Below are positions 43,815 to 52,705 of a DNA stretch of 64,000 bases, in pieces (position 1 is the stretch's first letter; every line of letters starts with the position of its first letter). The stretch comes from Planctomycetota bacterium (GTDB taxonomy: Bacteria; Planctomycetota; PLA2; JAEUHO01). The stretch spans positions 62,001 through 126,000 of the forward strand of contig JAJDEN010000045.1 in assembly GCA_029259775.1 (NCBI GenBank), given 5' to 3'. A model generated the notes under the pieces. The model saw only the letters and a list, made by a program, of their open reading frames with translations. It was not told the origin of the DNA and ran no database searches. The translations under genes were made by a program, and so were the position numbers.

Positions 43815-44216
43815 TCAACTGGACTTCGTCGCCTTGCGCTTGACCACGGTGGGCGCGGGCTTCTTCTTGGCCGCCGGCTTGCGGGACGTCGCCTTGCGCC
43901 CCTTCGTCTTCGACGCGACGCGTGCCGTCGTCTTCACCTTGGCGGGCTGCATGTCGGCCGCCTTGAGGCCCATGCCGCGCATGACGCGCTTCGTCTTGCT
44001 CGACCACGAGCCCTTCCAGCGGTAGGTGCGACCCTTGACGGACGTGGACCACGTCCCCGGGTGACCTCAGCAGCCGCCCGCCTGCCAGACGTAGGTCTGG
44101 CCCGACGCACCATGCTTGATGCGTCCCAATGCCAGGCTCTCGGCCTCGGCCACGACGGCCGTCAGCGCCAGCACGACCGCTACCACGGCCGCGTACGCGA
44201 ATCCCTTGCGTCCCAT
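43815..44216 (-). CDS. Small exported basic protein with in-frame TGA: candidate selenoprotein or interrupted gene
   Basis: Reading from ATG 44216 (AGGAG upstream) gives a signal peptide (about 1-24) and 49 residues ending TYVWQAGGC, then TGA (44069-44067). The same frame continues for 83 codons to TGA at 43815: GHPGTWSTSVKGRTYRWKGS, then a Lys-rich tail ending KRKATKSS. The two halves share a GxTYxW motif, the second half has almost only G or C in third positions, and it has no convincing start of its own. This points to one coding unit of about 133 residues. A SECIS-like hairpin begins ten bases after the TGA, so a Cys-Sec pair is possible. A point mutation or sequence error is the alternative. 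Function is unknown. Confidence 0.55.
44040..44056 (-). promoter_or_regulatory. SECIS-like hairpin downstream of the in-frame TGA
   Basis: On the minus strand GGACGUGGUCCACGUCC forms a 6-7-bp stem with GGUC at its tip. The tip starts about 17 bases after the UGA, close to the loop position and the AGGUCU loop of the E. coli fdhF SECIS element. ACCC and GGGU outside it could pair as a lower stem. Short hairpins also occur by chance in GC-rich DNA. Confidence 0.4.
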
Positions 44217-44314
44217 GTCCCTGCTCCTAGCCCAGGATGCGGGGCCTTCCTCCCGCGTGCCTGTGGCGTTCCCTTCGACCCCGGGCGACGGGATCAAGAG
44301 GCTGGAAGAGGGCA

Positions 44315-44328
44315 CGTGAACATTCACG
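44315..44328. promoter_or_regulatory. Inverted repeat, possible operator
   Basis: CGTGAA-CA-TTCACG is a perfect 6-bp dyad about 100 bases upstream of the small exported-protein gene, in the space after the squalene-cyclase-like gene. A GCAACGG direct repeat lies beside it (44328-44334 and 44338-44344). It could bind a dimeric regulator or form a short hairpin. Confidence 0.35.
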
Positions 44329-44374
44329 CAACGGAATGCAACGGTAGGGCGCTGTTGTCCTCCGAGTCAGGGTC

Positions 44375-45814
44375 CTAGTCGGACCCCGGAATCACATCGC
44401 GCGCGGAGCGCTGGAGGAAGAGCAGCGCGAAGCACGTGTCGAGTACGTCCGCGGGCTCCCAGGTGCCGTCGTTGCGCCACGAGCCATCGGGCCGCTGCCG
44501 CTCCACGAGGCCGGTCGCGATCTCCGCGTACCAGCCGTACGCGCCGAGCTTCTTCTGACGCCCCAGGTCCATCGCGGTCTCCAGCGCCCAGAGCCAGTGG
44601 TGATGGTTCACCTTCTGCCCCCTGGCCTTGCCCGGGTTCGCGAACCGCGTGTAGTGCTTCTCGAGCCACGCTTGCGCGTCATCGATGCTCGACTGCGTCG
44701 TGAGGGCCAGCGTCGGGTTCTGCTGCTTCCACGCCGCGACCCGGCGGCCCTCCGTCGTCAGGACGTACCAGGCCATGGCCGTCGTGGCGTAGCCGCACGC
44801 CGTCGCGCCGCCGGTCGGTTCGCCGCGATCGGACACCGGATGGCCGTAGATGTAGGCGAAGCCGCGCGGCAGGGTCTCGGGCTTGGCGCCGACGATGCGC
44901 GGCTTCTGCTGCTCCGACGTGTACGTCAACACGTCGTGCCAGATGGAGGACTTGACGCGGATGCCCAGCCCATGCGCTGTGAGCAGGGCGAGGGACGCGA
45001 GATGCGTGCTGATCGTGTCCTCGGGTCCTCCCGCGGGTAGTGACTGCGGCCGGTTCTCCAGGTTGTAGCGCCACGCACGCGCCTCGCGTTGCTCCACCAG
45101 GCGGCTCACGAGTCGGTTGGCCCACGTCCGGTACTTGCCCGGGATCTTCGGCTGCCGCTGGGCTCCGCTCGCCGAGCGCTTGCCGCCATCCGCCGTCGCC
45201 AGCACGGCGAGCAAGACCATGCTGGTCTCCATCGAACTCGCCGGATTGGAGTGGTACTTCAGGAGGTAGCGGTAGCCCATCCGCATGCTCGGATCCAGCA
45301 GGGGCACCTTCGCCTTGCGCAGCGCGTAGAGGGTTAGCGCGGTCGGCCCCGCAGCGAAGGTCGTGGGCTGCAACGAACCGTACGACCCCGCGCCCCGTAC
45401 ATCGCCCCAGCTGCCGTTGCGTGCCTGTTTCTTACGCAGCCAGGCGACGGCCTTGTTGGCGGCCTTCATGATGTCCATGCCCCCGACGGTCTTGTCGAGA
45501 GGCTCGAGCGTCCCCGGCTCTTCCTCGTCGTCCTCGGCCGGCCCGACCTCCGCCGGCTCGGCCGGCTGCGAGGGAGGGGGCGCTGGCGGCGGTTCAGGCC
45601 TCGTGGGCGGGTCGGCCGGGCCCAGGCCGGGCCGGCGGTCCGGGGTGCGGTCGCTGGGCGGCTCGTCGGTCGCATCAAGCCCGTCATCGACCAGCGTGTC
45701 ATCGGGCACGGGCTCGCTCGCTTCGAACGGCGGCATGTCCGCGAGCCAGGTCGCGGTCAGCAGCAAGATCGCCACGATCAGGAGGCCCGAGAGCAGTCGC
45801 CGACGCGCGTGCAT
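44375..45814 (-). CDS. Squalene cyclase/prenyltransferase-like repeat protein, membrane anchored
   Basis: The 479-residue protein has an N-terminal helix (about 7-25), an acidic/proline-rich linker (about 30-110), and an alpha/alpha-toroid domain built of prenyltransferase/squalene-oxidase repeats. QW-like motifs are visible: KKQARNGSWGD and VERQRPDGSWRNDG. The DxDD acid motif of true squalene-hopene cyclases is not evident, so it is probably not a cyclase. Planctomycetes encode many such anchored toroid proteins without known function. It is divergent from the peptidase gene, with 84 bases between. Confidence 0.75.
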   Translation of the reverse strand: MHARRRLLSGLLIVAILLLTATWLADMPPFEASEPVPDDTLVDDGLDATDEPPSDRTPDRRPGLGPADPPTRPEPPPAPPPSQPAEPAEVGPAEDDEEEPGTLEPLDKTVGGMDIMKAANKAVAWLRKKQARNGSWGDVRGAGSYGSLQPTTFAAGPTALTLYALRKAKVPLLDPSMRMGYRYLLKYHSNPASSMETSMVLLAVLATADGGKRSASGAQRQPKIPGKYRTWANRLVSRLVEQREARAWRYNLENRPQSLPAGGPEDTISTHLASLALLTAHGLGIRVKSSIWHDVLTYTSEQQKPRIVGAKPETLPRGFAYIYGHPVSDRGEPTGGATACGYATTAMAWYVLTTEGRRVAAWKQQNPTLALTTQSSIDDAQAWLEKHYTRFANPGKARGQKVNHHHWLWALETAMDLGRQKKLGAYGWYAEIATGLVERQRPDGSWRNDGTWEPADVLDTCFALLFLQRSARDVIPGSD

Positions 45815-45898
45815 ACCCGCATGCTATCCGCCAGTCGCCGTGCCACGGTGGACGAAGGAGTAGAATCGGCGTCCCTCCGCACCCCAACGAGGATCCTC

Positions 45899-48800
45899 AT
45901 GCGCACGCTCCCCGCCGGCCTCCTCCTCCTCGCCACGCTATGCGTGTGGGGCGCGTCGCCGACAGCGGCAGCCGACGGGGCCGACACCGTCTTCGAGCAC
46001 GCCATCGCGGTGACGCTCGAGCCCGAGAAACACCACATCCACGTCGTGGACGAGATCCGCTTCCCGGAGAAGGTCGCCGTGCTCGCGCGCACCATGGGTA
46101 CGCCCATCGCGTTCCGCCTGCATGCGGGCCTCACCGTCAAGAGCACGGACGCGTCCGAGTTCACCGTCCGCGCCGTCGCCGGGCAGGACGCAGGCAAGAC
46201 CGGCCACGGGGAAGAGGGCCAGGGCCACCGCCTGCGGGTCAAGCGCTGGGAGCTCCTGCCCAAGAAGGGCGGCAAGGCCTCGACCGCGATCCTCGAGATG
46301 AGCGGGACGATCCACCATCCGCTCACCATGGAGAGCGAGGAGTACGCGCGCAGCTTCTCCCGCACACCCGGCACCATCAGCAAGTCCGGCGTCTTCCTCG
46401 GCGGCTCGTCGTGGTGGCTGCCGCGCTTCGGCGAGGAGCTCGTCACGTTCACGCTCAACGTGTCGTTGCCCGAGGGCTGGGACGCGGTGAGCCAGGGCGC
46501 GCGCGCCGCCGGGACCACGCGCGACGGCCGTCGCACGGTCGTGTGGGTTTGCCCGCACCCGATGGATGAGGTCTACCTCATCGCCAATCGCTTCCACGAG
46601 TACACGCGCTCGGCCGGCGGCGTCCAAGCGCAGGCGTTCCTGCGCTCGGCCGACGAGACCCTCGCGAACAAGTACCTCGAGGTCACCGCGCAGTACATCG
46701 AGATGTACCGGCAGCTCCTCGGCCCGTACCCCTTCAAGAAGTTTGCGCTCATCGAGAACTTCTGGGAGACGGGCTATGGCATGCCGTCCTTCACGTTGCT
46801 CGGCCCGCGCGTGATCCGCTTCCCGTTCATCCTGCACTCCAGCTATCCGCACGAGATCCTGCACAACTGGTGGGGGAACTCGGTCTACGTCGACTGGAAG
46901 ACCGGAAACTGGTGCGAGGGGCTCACCGCCTACCTCGCCGATCACCTCGTACGCGAGGGCCAGGGGCGCGGCGTCGAGTACCGCCAGGACACGCTCAAGA
47001 GCTATCGCAACTACGTGAAGGCCGGGAAGGACTTCCCGCTCACGCAGTTTCGCTCGCGCCACTCTTCCGCGACCCAGGCCGTCGGCTACGGCAAGTGCCT
47101 CATGTTCTGCCACATGCTGCGCCGCATGGTGGGCGACAAGAGCTTCGTGCGTGGGCTGCAGCGCTTCTACCGCGACAACCGCTGGAAGCGCGCGTCGTTC
47201 GACGACATGCGCATCGCCTTCGAGGCTGTCGCCGAGCGCAAGCTCGCCGGCTTCTTCCGGCAGTGGGTGGAGCGCACGGGTGCGCCGGCTCTCATGGTCA
47301 AGGCGATCGTGACGAGCGGTGAGGATGCGACGCTCGTGCTCGCCCAGACCCAGGACGGCGACGCCTACAGCCTGAGCGTCCCCGTCGCGATTACGTACGA
47401 AGGCAAGCCCGAGGCGGAGATGACCGTCCTCGAGCTGACGGACAAGCAGCAGGCGTTCACGTTGAAGGGCGCGGCGTCTGCCGCACGCATCGATCTGGAT
47501 CCGCAGTTCGATGTGTTCCGCCGCCTCGACCGGGCCGAGATCCCGCCGACGCTGAGCCAGATGTTCGGCGCCGATCGCGTCACGATCGTCGTGCCCGACG
47601 GCGACCCCCAAGCCAAGGCCTGGCGCAGTCTCGCCAAGGCGTGGACGCGCGGCGGCCAGGCCCAGGTCGTCGCCGCGAGCGACCTGAAGGAACTACCCAA
47701 GGACCGCGCGGTCTGGGTGCTTGGCGCGAACAACCCGTGGAGGCGTCTGGTCGTGCCGTCCATCGCGAAGCACGGCGCCTCCGTGAGCGAGACGACCATC
47801 GACTACGGCCTCGTGGAACTGCCGCGCGCGGACCACAGCTTCGTCTACGTCGCACCGCATCCGGCCAACGAGGAGCTCGCGGTCGGCTGGGTCGGAACCA
47901 CCGTCGATACCGCCGTGCCCGGGCTTGCGCGCAAGCTGCCGCACTACGGCAAGTACAGCTACCTGGGATTCCAAGGCACGGCGCCCGACAACGTCGCGAA
48001 GGGTCGCTGGCCTGCGACGGGGTCCCCGCTCAGCATCCTGCTTCACCCCAGGGAGGGGCCCAAGGCACGCGGTACGCTGCCCGCGCGTCAGCCGCTCGCC
48101 CGTCTCGCGCCGGTCTTCGATCCCAAGCGGCTGATGGGCCATGTGCGCTGGCTGGCCGACCCCGCTCGCGAAGGCCGCGGCGCCGGCTCGAAGGGGCTGG
48201 AGGCTTCCGCCGAGTACATCGCCAAGGCGATGAAGGCCGCGGGCCTCGAGCCGGCGGGCGACGACGGCTCGTTCTTCCAGGCGTTCCAGGAAGAGAACGG
48301 CCCTGAGGGCAAGACGATCGCGCTGCGCAACGTCGTCGGCGTGATCCGCGGCACCAACCCCAAGTTGAAGCCCTCGTCCGTCGTCCTGGGCGCGCACTAC
48401 GACCACCTGGGTCTCGGCTGGCCCGATCACCGCGCGGAGGCGCAGGGCGAGATCTACAACGGCGCCGACGACAACGCCTCGGGCGTGTCCGTGATGCTCG
48501 AACTCGCCGCGCTGCTCGGCCGGACGCACAAGCCGCAGCGCACGATCGTCTTCGTGGCGTTCACGGGCGAGGAGTGGGGGCTCAAGGGCTCCGCGCACTA
48601 CGTGAAAGCCATGGAGACCTGGCCCGCGAAGAGCGCCTTCGCCATGGTGAACCTCGATACGGTCGGGCGCCTCGACGGCAAGAAGGTCCAGGTCCTCGGC
48701 TCGGGCACCGCGACCGAGTGGCGCCACATCGCCATGGGCATCGGCTTCACGACGGGCGTCGAGTCGAACTGCATCGCCGACGATCCCGGCGGGTCTGACC

Positions 48801-49294
48801 AGAAGAGCTTCGTGGCCGTGGGCGTGCCCGCGGTGCAGATCTTCACGGGCGCGCACGCCGACTACCACCGGCCGACCGACGACGTCGAGAAGATCGACGC
48901 GGATGGCCTCGTGAAGGTCGCGACGTTCGTGCGCGAGGCGATCGTCTACCTCGGCGACCGCGAGCGGCCCTTGACGTCGACGCTCACGAAAGACGGTCCG
49001 CCGAAGAAGGCGCCCACGAAAGGCGCCGGCCGTCGCGTGAGCTTCGGCACCATGCCGGCGTTCGACTACCAGGGGCCGGGCGTCAAGGTCGCCGCGGTGA
49101 TCGAGGGCTCGCCCGCGGCCAAGGCCGGCATCCTGAAGGGTGACCTGCTGCTCGCGCTCGACGGCGAGGACCTGAAGGGCCTGCGCGGCTTCTCGGACGC
49201 GTTGCGCCAGCGCGCGCCGGGGGACGTCGTCCGGGTGCGCTTCAAGCGCGGCGACGAGGAGAAGACCGTCGAGGCGACGCTCGTTGCACGCTGA
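45899..49294 (+). CDS. Exported fusion peptidase: M1-like, M28 and PDZ domains
   Basis: The 1131-residue protein has a signal peptide (about 1-24), then an M1-like aminopeptidase domain with H318EILH322 and E340 (CEG). That is 17 residues between the second His and the Glu, one fewer than the usual M1 spacing. From about 745 to 1030 there is an M28 zinc aminopeptidase domain with its ligands in GAHYDHLG, NGADDNASG, FTGEEWGLKG, NLDTVG and ADYHRPTDD. A PDZ domain closes the protein (about 1040-1131). It could trim peptides in two steps outside the membrane. ATG 45899 starts the signal peptide and has GAGG six bases upstream. The stop overlaps the next gene. Confidence 0.82.
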   Translation: MRTLPAGLLLLATLCVWGASPTAAADGADTVFEHAIAVTLEPEKHHIHVVDEIRFPEKVAVLARTMGTPIAFRLHAGLTVKSTDASEFTVRAVAGQDAGKTGHGEEGQGHRLRVKRWELLPKKGGKASTAILEMSGTIHHPLTMESEEYARSFSRTPGTISKSGVFLGGSSWWLPRFGEELVTFTLNVSLPEGWDAVSQGARAAGTTRDGRRTVVWVCPHPMDEVYLIANRFHEYTRSAGGVQAQAFLRSADETLANKYLEVTAQYIEMYRQLLGPYPFKKFALIENFWETGYGMPSFTLLGPRVIRFPFILHSSYPHEILHNWWGNSVYVDWKTGNWCEGLTAYLADHLVREGQGRGVEYRQDTLKSYRNYVKAGKDFPLTQFRSRHSSATQAVGYGKCLMFCHMLRRMVGDKSFVRGLQRFYRDNRWKRASFDDMRIAFEAVAERKLAGFFRQWVERTGAPALMVKAIVTSGEDATLVLAQTQDGDAYSLSVPVAITYEGKPEAEMTVLELTDKQQAFTLKGAASAARIDLDPQFDVFRRLDRAEIPPTLSQMFGADRVTIVVPDGDPQAKAWRSLAKAWTRGGQAQVVAASDLKELPKDRAVWVLGANNPWRRLVVPSIAKHGASVSETTIDYGLVELPRADHSFVYVAPHPANEELAVGWVGTTVDTAVPGLARKLPHYGKYSYLGFQGTAPDNVAKGRWPATGSPLSILLHPREGPKARGTLPARQPLARLAPVFDPKRLMGHVRWLADPAREGRGAGSKGLEASAEYIAKAMKAAGLEPAGDDGSFFQAFQEENGPEGKTIALRNVVGVIRGTNPKLKPSSVVLGAHYDHLGLGWPDHRAEAQGEIYNGADDNASGVSVMLELAALLGRTHKPQRTIVFVAFTGEEWGLKGSAHYVKAMETWPAKSAFAMVNLDTVGRLDGKKVQVLGSGTATEWRHIAMGIGFTTGVESNCIADDPGGSDQKSFVAVGVPAVQIFTGAHADYHRPTDDVEKIDADGLVKVATFVREAIVYLGDRERPLTSTLTKDGPPKKAPTKGAGRRVSFGTMPAFDYQGPGVKVAAVIEGSPAAKAGILKGDLLLALDGEDLKGLRGFSDALRQRAPGDVVRVRFKRGDEEKTVEATLVAR

Positions 49295-50834
49295 TCCGGA
49301 CCAGATCACACTGCCCGCACGTAGGCTCCCGCTCTGGGCGTGGTGTGCGCTGCTCGCGATCCTCGTCCTCGGCGGGGTCTTGCGGTTCGCTCACCCGGAC
49401 GTGATCGAGTACCGCCGCGACGAGGCCAACCTCTCCAGGCTCGCGCTGTCGATGGCGCGCGGCGAGTCCGTGCCGCTGCTGGGCATCGGCTCCTCGATCG
49501 GCGCGCCCAACCCGCCGTTCAGCGTCTGGGTCTTCGTGCCGCCCTACCTGTTCGGCAACGACCCCACGCTCGCGACCCAATGGGTGGGCCTGCTGAGCCT
49601 GCTCGCCGTGCTGCTCACGTTCCTGTTCACGCGCCGCTGGTTCGGGACGGCGGCCGCGCTCATCGCGGCGGGGCTGTTCGCGTGCGGCCCATGGCCCGTG
49701 ATCTTCGCGCGCAAGATCTGGGCGCAGGACGTGCTGCCGTTCTTCATCGTGCTCACGATCGGCACGGGCGTACTCGGCTTCCTCGAGCGCAAGGCGTGGG
49801 CGCGCCTGCTCTTCCTGCCGCTGCTCTCGATCACCGGGCAGATCCACTACGGCACGTTCGTGCTGATCCCCGCGGCGGTCTACCTGATCTGGTGCGGCCG
49901 CAAGCATCTCGATCGTTCGTTCTGGATCGGTGCCGGCATCACGGTGGTGAGCATCGTGCCGTTCGTGGTCGGTGCCCTCCAAGCCTGGAACGCGCTGCCC
50001 GAGGGCAAGGCCAAGGCCCACCTCGAGGCCCACGCTTCCGAGCGTGACGTGCACCTTTCCGCCGATGTCTTGCTGCGCATGCGCGACGGAATCGGCGGAT
50101 CCGGAGCGACGACCTTCGTCGGCGGTGAGATGCGTGACCGCGTGCTGGACGGCGCGCCCGACGGGGAGGTTGCCTTCGAGATCCTCGGTTGGATCGGCCT
50201 GCTTGGCTGTGCCTACCTGATCGTCCGCGCGCTGCGCGGTGGCGAGCATGCTCAGCTCCTGCGCGTGCTCGCGCTCTGGCTCGTGATGACGCCGCTCGTC
50301 TACTCGTGCACGTGGACCAAGGCGTGGATCCACTACATGATTCCGATCCTTCCGGTGGCGTTCATCGCGTGCGCGCTGCTGCTGCGCGATGTGACACGCC
50401 GCGTCGGAGGTCGCGCGCTACCGGCCATCGGCGTCGCCCTGCTGGTAGCGCTCGGCGCCGTGCAGGTCTGGGACCAGATGGCGATGATGGGCTGGGTAGG
50501 GGAGAACGCCACGCCTGGCGGCTTCGGTGTGCCTCTCGGTCGTCGTCTCGCCGTGCGGGAGGACATCCCGGCGAGCGCCACGCCTGAGCTGATCACGTTG
50601 CTGTACATCCGAGGCGCCGGCACGGACGTCGTCGAGGATGGCGAGGCCGCCGTCTGGGACGTGCTGCTCTCCGGCGACGGGCGGGAGGTACGGTTCCTGC
50701 GGGACCCATCTGTGATCTTCTTCACCGGGATGTCCATGAGCTACGGCTGCGGCGGGCCCGGGCGCGTGCACGAGATGCGTCCGCATCCCGACACCGGAGT
50801 TCCCGAGTTGTGCTTCCGCGTCATGAGTCGCTGA
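49284..50834 (+). CDS. GT39/ArnT-like membrane glycosyltransferase
   Basis: The 516-residue protein has about ten membrane helices and the N-terminal pattern of the dolichyl-phosphate-mannose/ArnT superfamily: an acidic pair after the first helix (EYRRDEANLSRLA), then GIGSSIGAPNPPFSVWVF. Such enzymes move a lipid-linked sugar to a protein or glycolipid on the outer face of the membrane. The donor and acceptor are unknown. It starts at a TTG that overlaps the end of the peptidase gene by 11 bases, so the two are likely co-expressed. Confidence 0.72.
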   Translation: MHADPDQITLPARRLPLWAWCALLAILVLGGVLRFAHPDVIEYRRDEANLSRLALSMARGESVPLLGIGSSIGAPNPPFSVWVFVPPYLFGNDPTLATQWVGLLSLLAVLLTFLFTRRWFGTAAALIAAGLFACGPWPVIFARKIWAQDVLPFFIVLTIGTGVLGFLERKAWARLLFLPLLSITGQIHYGTFVLIPAAVYLIWCGRKHLDRSFWIGAGITVVSIVPFVVGALQAWNALPEGKAKAHLEAHASERDVHLSADVLLRMRDGIGGSGATTFVGGEMRDRVLDGAPDGEVAFEILGWIGLLGCAYLIVRALRGGEHAQLLRVLALWLVMTPLVYSCTWTKAWIHYMIPILPVAFIACALLLRDVTRRVGGRALPAIGVALLVALGAVQVWDQMAMMGWVGENATPGGFGVPLGRRLAVREDIPASATPELITLLYIRGAGTDVVEDGEAAVWDVLLSGDGREVRFLRDPSVIFFTGMSMSYGCGGPGRVHEMRPHPDTGVPELCFRVMSR

Positions 50835-50840
50835 GCCGAA

Positions 50841-52655
50841 TCAGAACATGCCGACCGGCGCGAGGTCGGGCAGGCCGATGCGATCCGGGCTGAGCTCGTC
50901 GAGTGCCTCCTCGCCGCCGCGGTCACGGAAGACGTGGAGGATGCGCGCGCGCGAGATGTCGTCGTAGTCCGGCTCGGGGTAGTCGTCGTTCTTCCACGGA
51001 TCGCCGCACGTGAACTCATGCACGAGGCAGCGCAGGCCCTGGATTCCCTGCAGGTGGCGGCTCTCGATGGGGCGGCCCTGGATGTCGAAGCGCTCGAAGA
51101 GCACGCGCAGCACGCGCCGGAAGCCTCGGAAACCGACACCATCCTCCACCAGGATGAAGTCCACGTGCAGGGCGCGCAGCATCTCGTGGGCGTGCGCGCG
51201 CGGAGCGTGACCGAGAATATCCCGCCACGGCGGTGCCACGGAATCGCTCAGCAGCGGGTCCTCGTCTGCGTCCCACTCGTCGTCGCTCGTGTCCCGCGTC
51301 ATCGCCGGGACGAACCACCAGTGCGGCGCCACCCAGAAGCCGGTGCCGCGGACGTACGTCCGCCGCGAGGCGGCCTTGAAGGCTGATTCGATCCCGCGCA
51401 CGAGCCGCCGCCGACGCTGGTGTTGGTCGCGGCGGGCGATGATCGCGATCAGCTCCGGCGCACGCAGCGCCGTCGGACTTACGCGCTTGGGCCACGCCGG
51501 CTGCGAGGAGTCCAGTAGGGGCATGGGCTCCGGCACGATCTCGAGGCGCACGTCGTCGCGCTCGGCTTCGGCGCCGTGACGCACGAGGAAGCCTGCTCTG
51601 CGCAGCTCCTTGGCCGCGCGCTCGCAGACCTCGGCGTCACCATCGAGGTGCACATGCGTCGGTACCTGCAGCGAAGGGTCGCCGCGCCGATGGCGCACGA
51701 GCCACACGGACGAGATCACGAAGACGGCCGAAAGCACGACGCCGCCGATCCAGGCCAAGGCGGAGCCCAGCGCGCCCGTGATGAACGTCGCAGGATCCGA
51801 GGTCTGGCCGAGCAGATGCCGTCCGTCGCCGGTCAGCACGAGCGCCAGCCAGACCAAGAGGACGAACGAGAGTTCCTTGAGCAGCGTCGCGTGCCAGGAG
51901 GAGGCGTAGACGGTCTTGCCCTCGGGAAAGCGCCAGGCCAGTTGCAGGTCGAAGCAGCGTGTCCAGCAGAGCGTGCCGACCAGTCCGAGGAAGGCCACGA
52001 GCGCGCCGACAAGTGCCCACCACGTCGGGAGCAGCAGGCCGGGGACCGCGATCACGATCAGGGCCACCGTGATGCACAGCACCTCGAAGCGCCGGTTGGG
52101 ACGCGCTCGGCCGCTGGGCCGGATCACGAAGCGGTCGTGCAGCCATGCCGCGGCGGCGAAGGCCAGCACGGCGGCGGCGCCGAGCATGAGCGCCCACAGC
52201 GTGAGGATGAGAACGAACCACGGGAGGTAGGCAACGCTCGTCAGCGACTGGCGGAGCGAGAACGGGAGGAAGGCGCCCGCGAGGCCCAGCGCGGTCCAGA
52301 CGGCCAGCACCGGTACGAGCACGCGGTGGTGGGGGACCGCTCGCGTGGGAAGCGGCGGTGTGCCGCGGAGGTCGACGCCGACCTTCACCGAGAACCGGTC
52401 GCGGAGCGCCTGCTTGCGCCGCTCGACGAAGCCTTTCAGCCCGAGCATCCAGATCCCCGGCGTTTGGAGTTCCAGGGCCGAGAGGACGCCGCCGAGCAGC
52501 AGCAGCCCGAAGGTCGCGAGCAGGTCGGCGCCGTCGCCGTGGGAGTTTCGCCCGAGCCACTCCATGGCGACGACGAAGGCAGCGGCGGCGACGTACCAAG
52601 CCAGGCCGCTCCCGAGAGCGGCGCGCATGCGGCGGATCACACGTGTCGTCACCAC
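50841..52655 (-). CDS. Multi-pass membrane protein with soluble C-terminal domain, unknown function
   Basis: This protein of about 604 residues has roughly eight hydrophobic segments in its first 370 residues. A cytosolic domain of about 230 residues follows, with WVAPHWWFVPAMTRDTSDDEW and CLVHEFTCGD. I do not recognise either part. The frame is open far upstream into the cyclase gene, so I placed the start at the GTG pair at 52655/52652, just before the first helix. An ATG at 52628 is also possible. It runs convergently towards the glycosyltransferase gene and follows the cyclase gene on the same strand with about 50 bases between. Confidence 0.6.
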   Translation of the reverse strand: MVTTRVIRRMRAALGSGLAWYVAAAAFVVAMEWLGRNSHGDGADLLATFGLLLLGGVLSALELQTPGIWMLGLKGFVERRKQALRDRFSVKVGVDLRGTPPLPTRAVPHHRVLVPVLAVWTALGLAGAFLPFSLRQSLTSVAYLPWFVLILTLWALMLGAAAVLAFAAAAWLHDRFVIRPSGRARPNRRFEVLCITVALIVIAVPGLLLPTWWALVGALVAFLGLVGTLCWTRCFDLQLAWRFPEGKTVYASSWHATLLKELSFVLLVWLALVLTGDGRHLLGQTSDPATFITGALGSALAWIGGVVLSAVFVISSVWLVRHRRGDPSLQVPTHVHLDGDAEVCERAAKELRRAGFLVRHGAEAERDDVRLEIVPEPMPLLDSSQPAWPKRVSPTALRAPELIAIIARRDQHQRRRRLVRGIESAFKAASRRTYVRGTGFWVAPHWWFVPAMTRDTSDDEWDADEDPLLSDSVAPPWRDILGHAPRAHAHEMLRALHVDFILVEDGVGFRGFRRVLRVLFERFDIQGRPIESRHLQGIQGLRCLVHEFTCGDPWKNDDYPEPDYDDISRARILHVFRDRGGEEALDELSPDRIGLPDLAPVGMF

Positions 52656-52705
52656 GCCAGGGTACGGCGAGGAGTACGGCGACGGCGATTTCGGACCGTG
52701 CAGGT

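Noticed and set aside
43783-44025. Plus-strand 80-residue frame opposite the small basic protein
   Set aside because: It is a mirror of the Lys-rich minus-strand frame. It starts close after the CHAT gene stop without a ribosome-binding site and has no recognisable content.
44067-44327. Longer start (Met at 44327) for the small exported protein
   Set aside because: The extra 37 residues lack a ribosome-binding site and put the signal peptide in the middle. ATG 44216 has AGGAG upstream and starts the signal peptide.
44375-45814. True squalene-hopene cyclase
   Set aside because: Only QW-like repeats are visible. The protein is shorter than cyclases and lacks an obvious DxDD motif, so only the fold is claimed.
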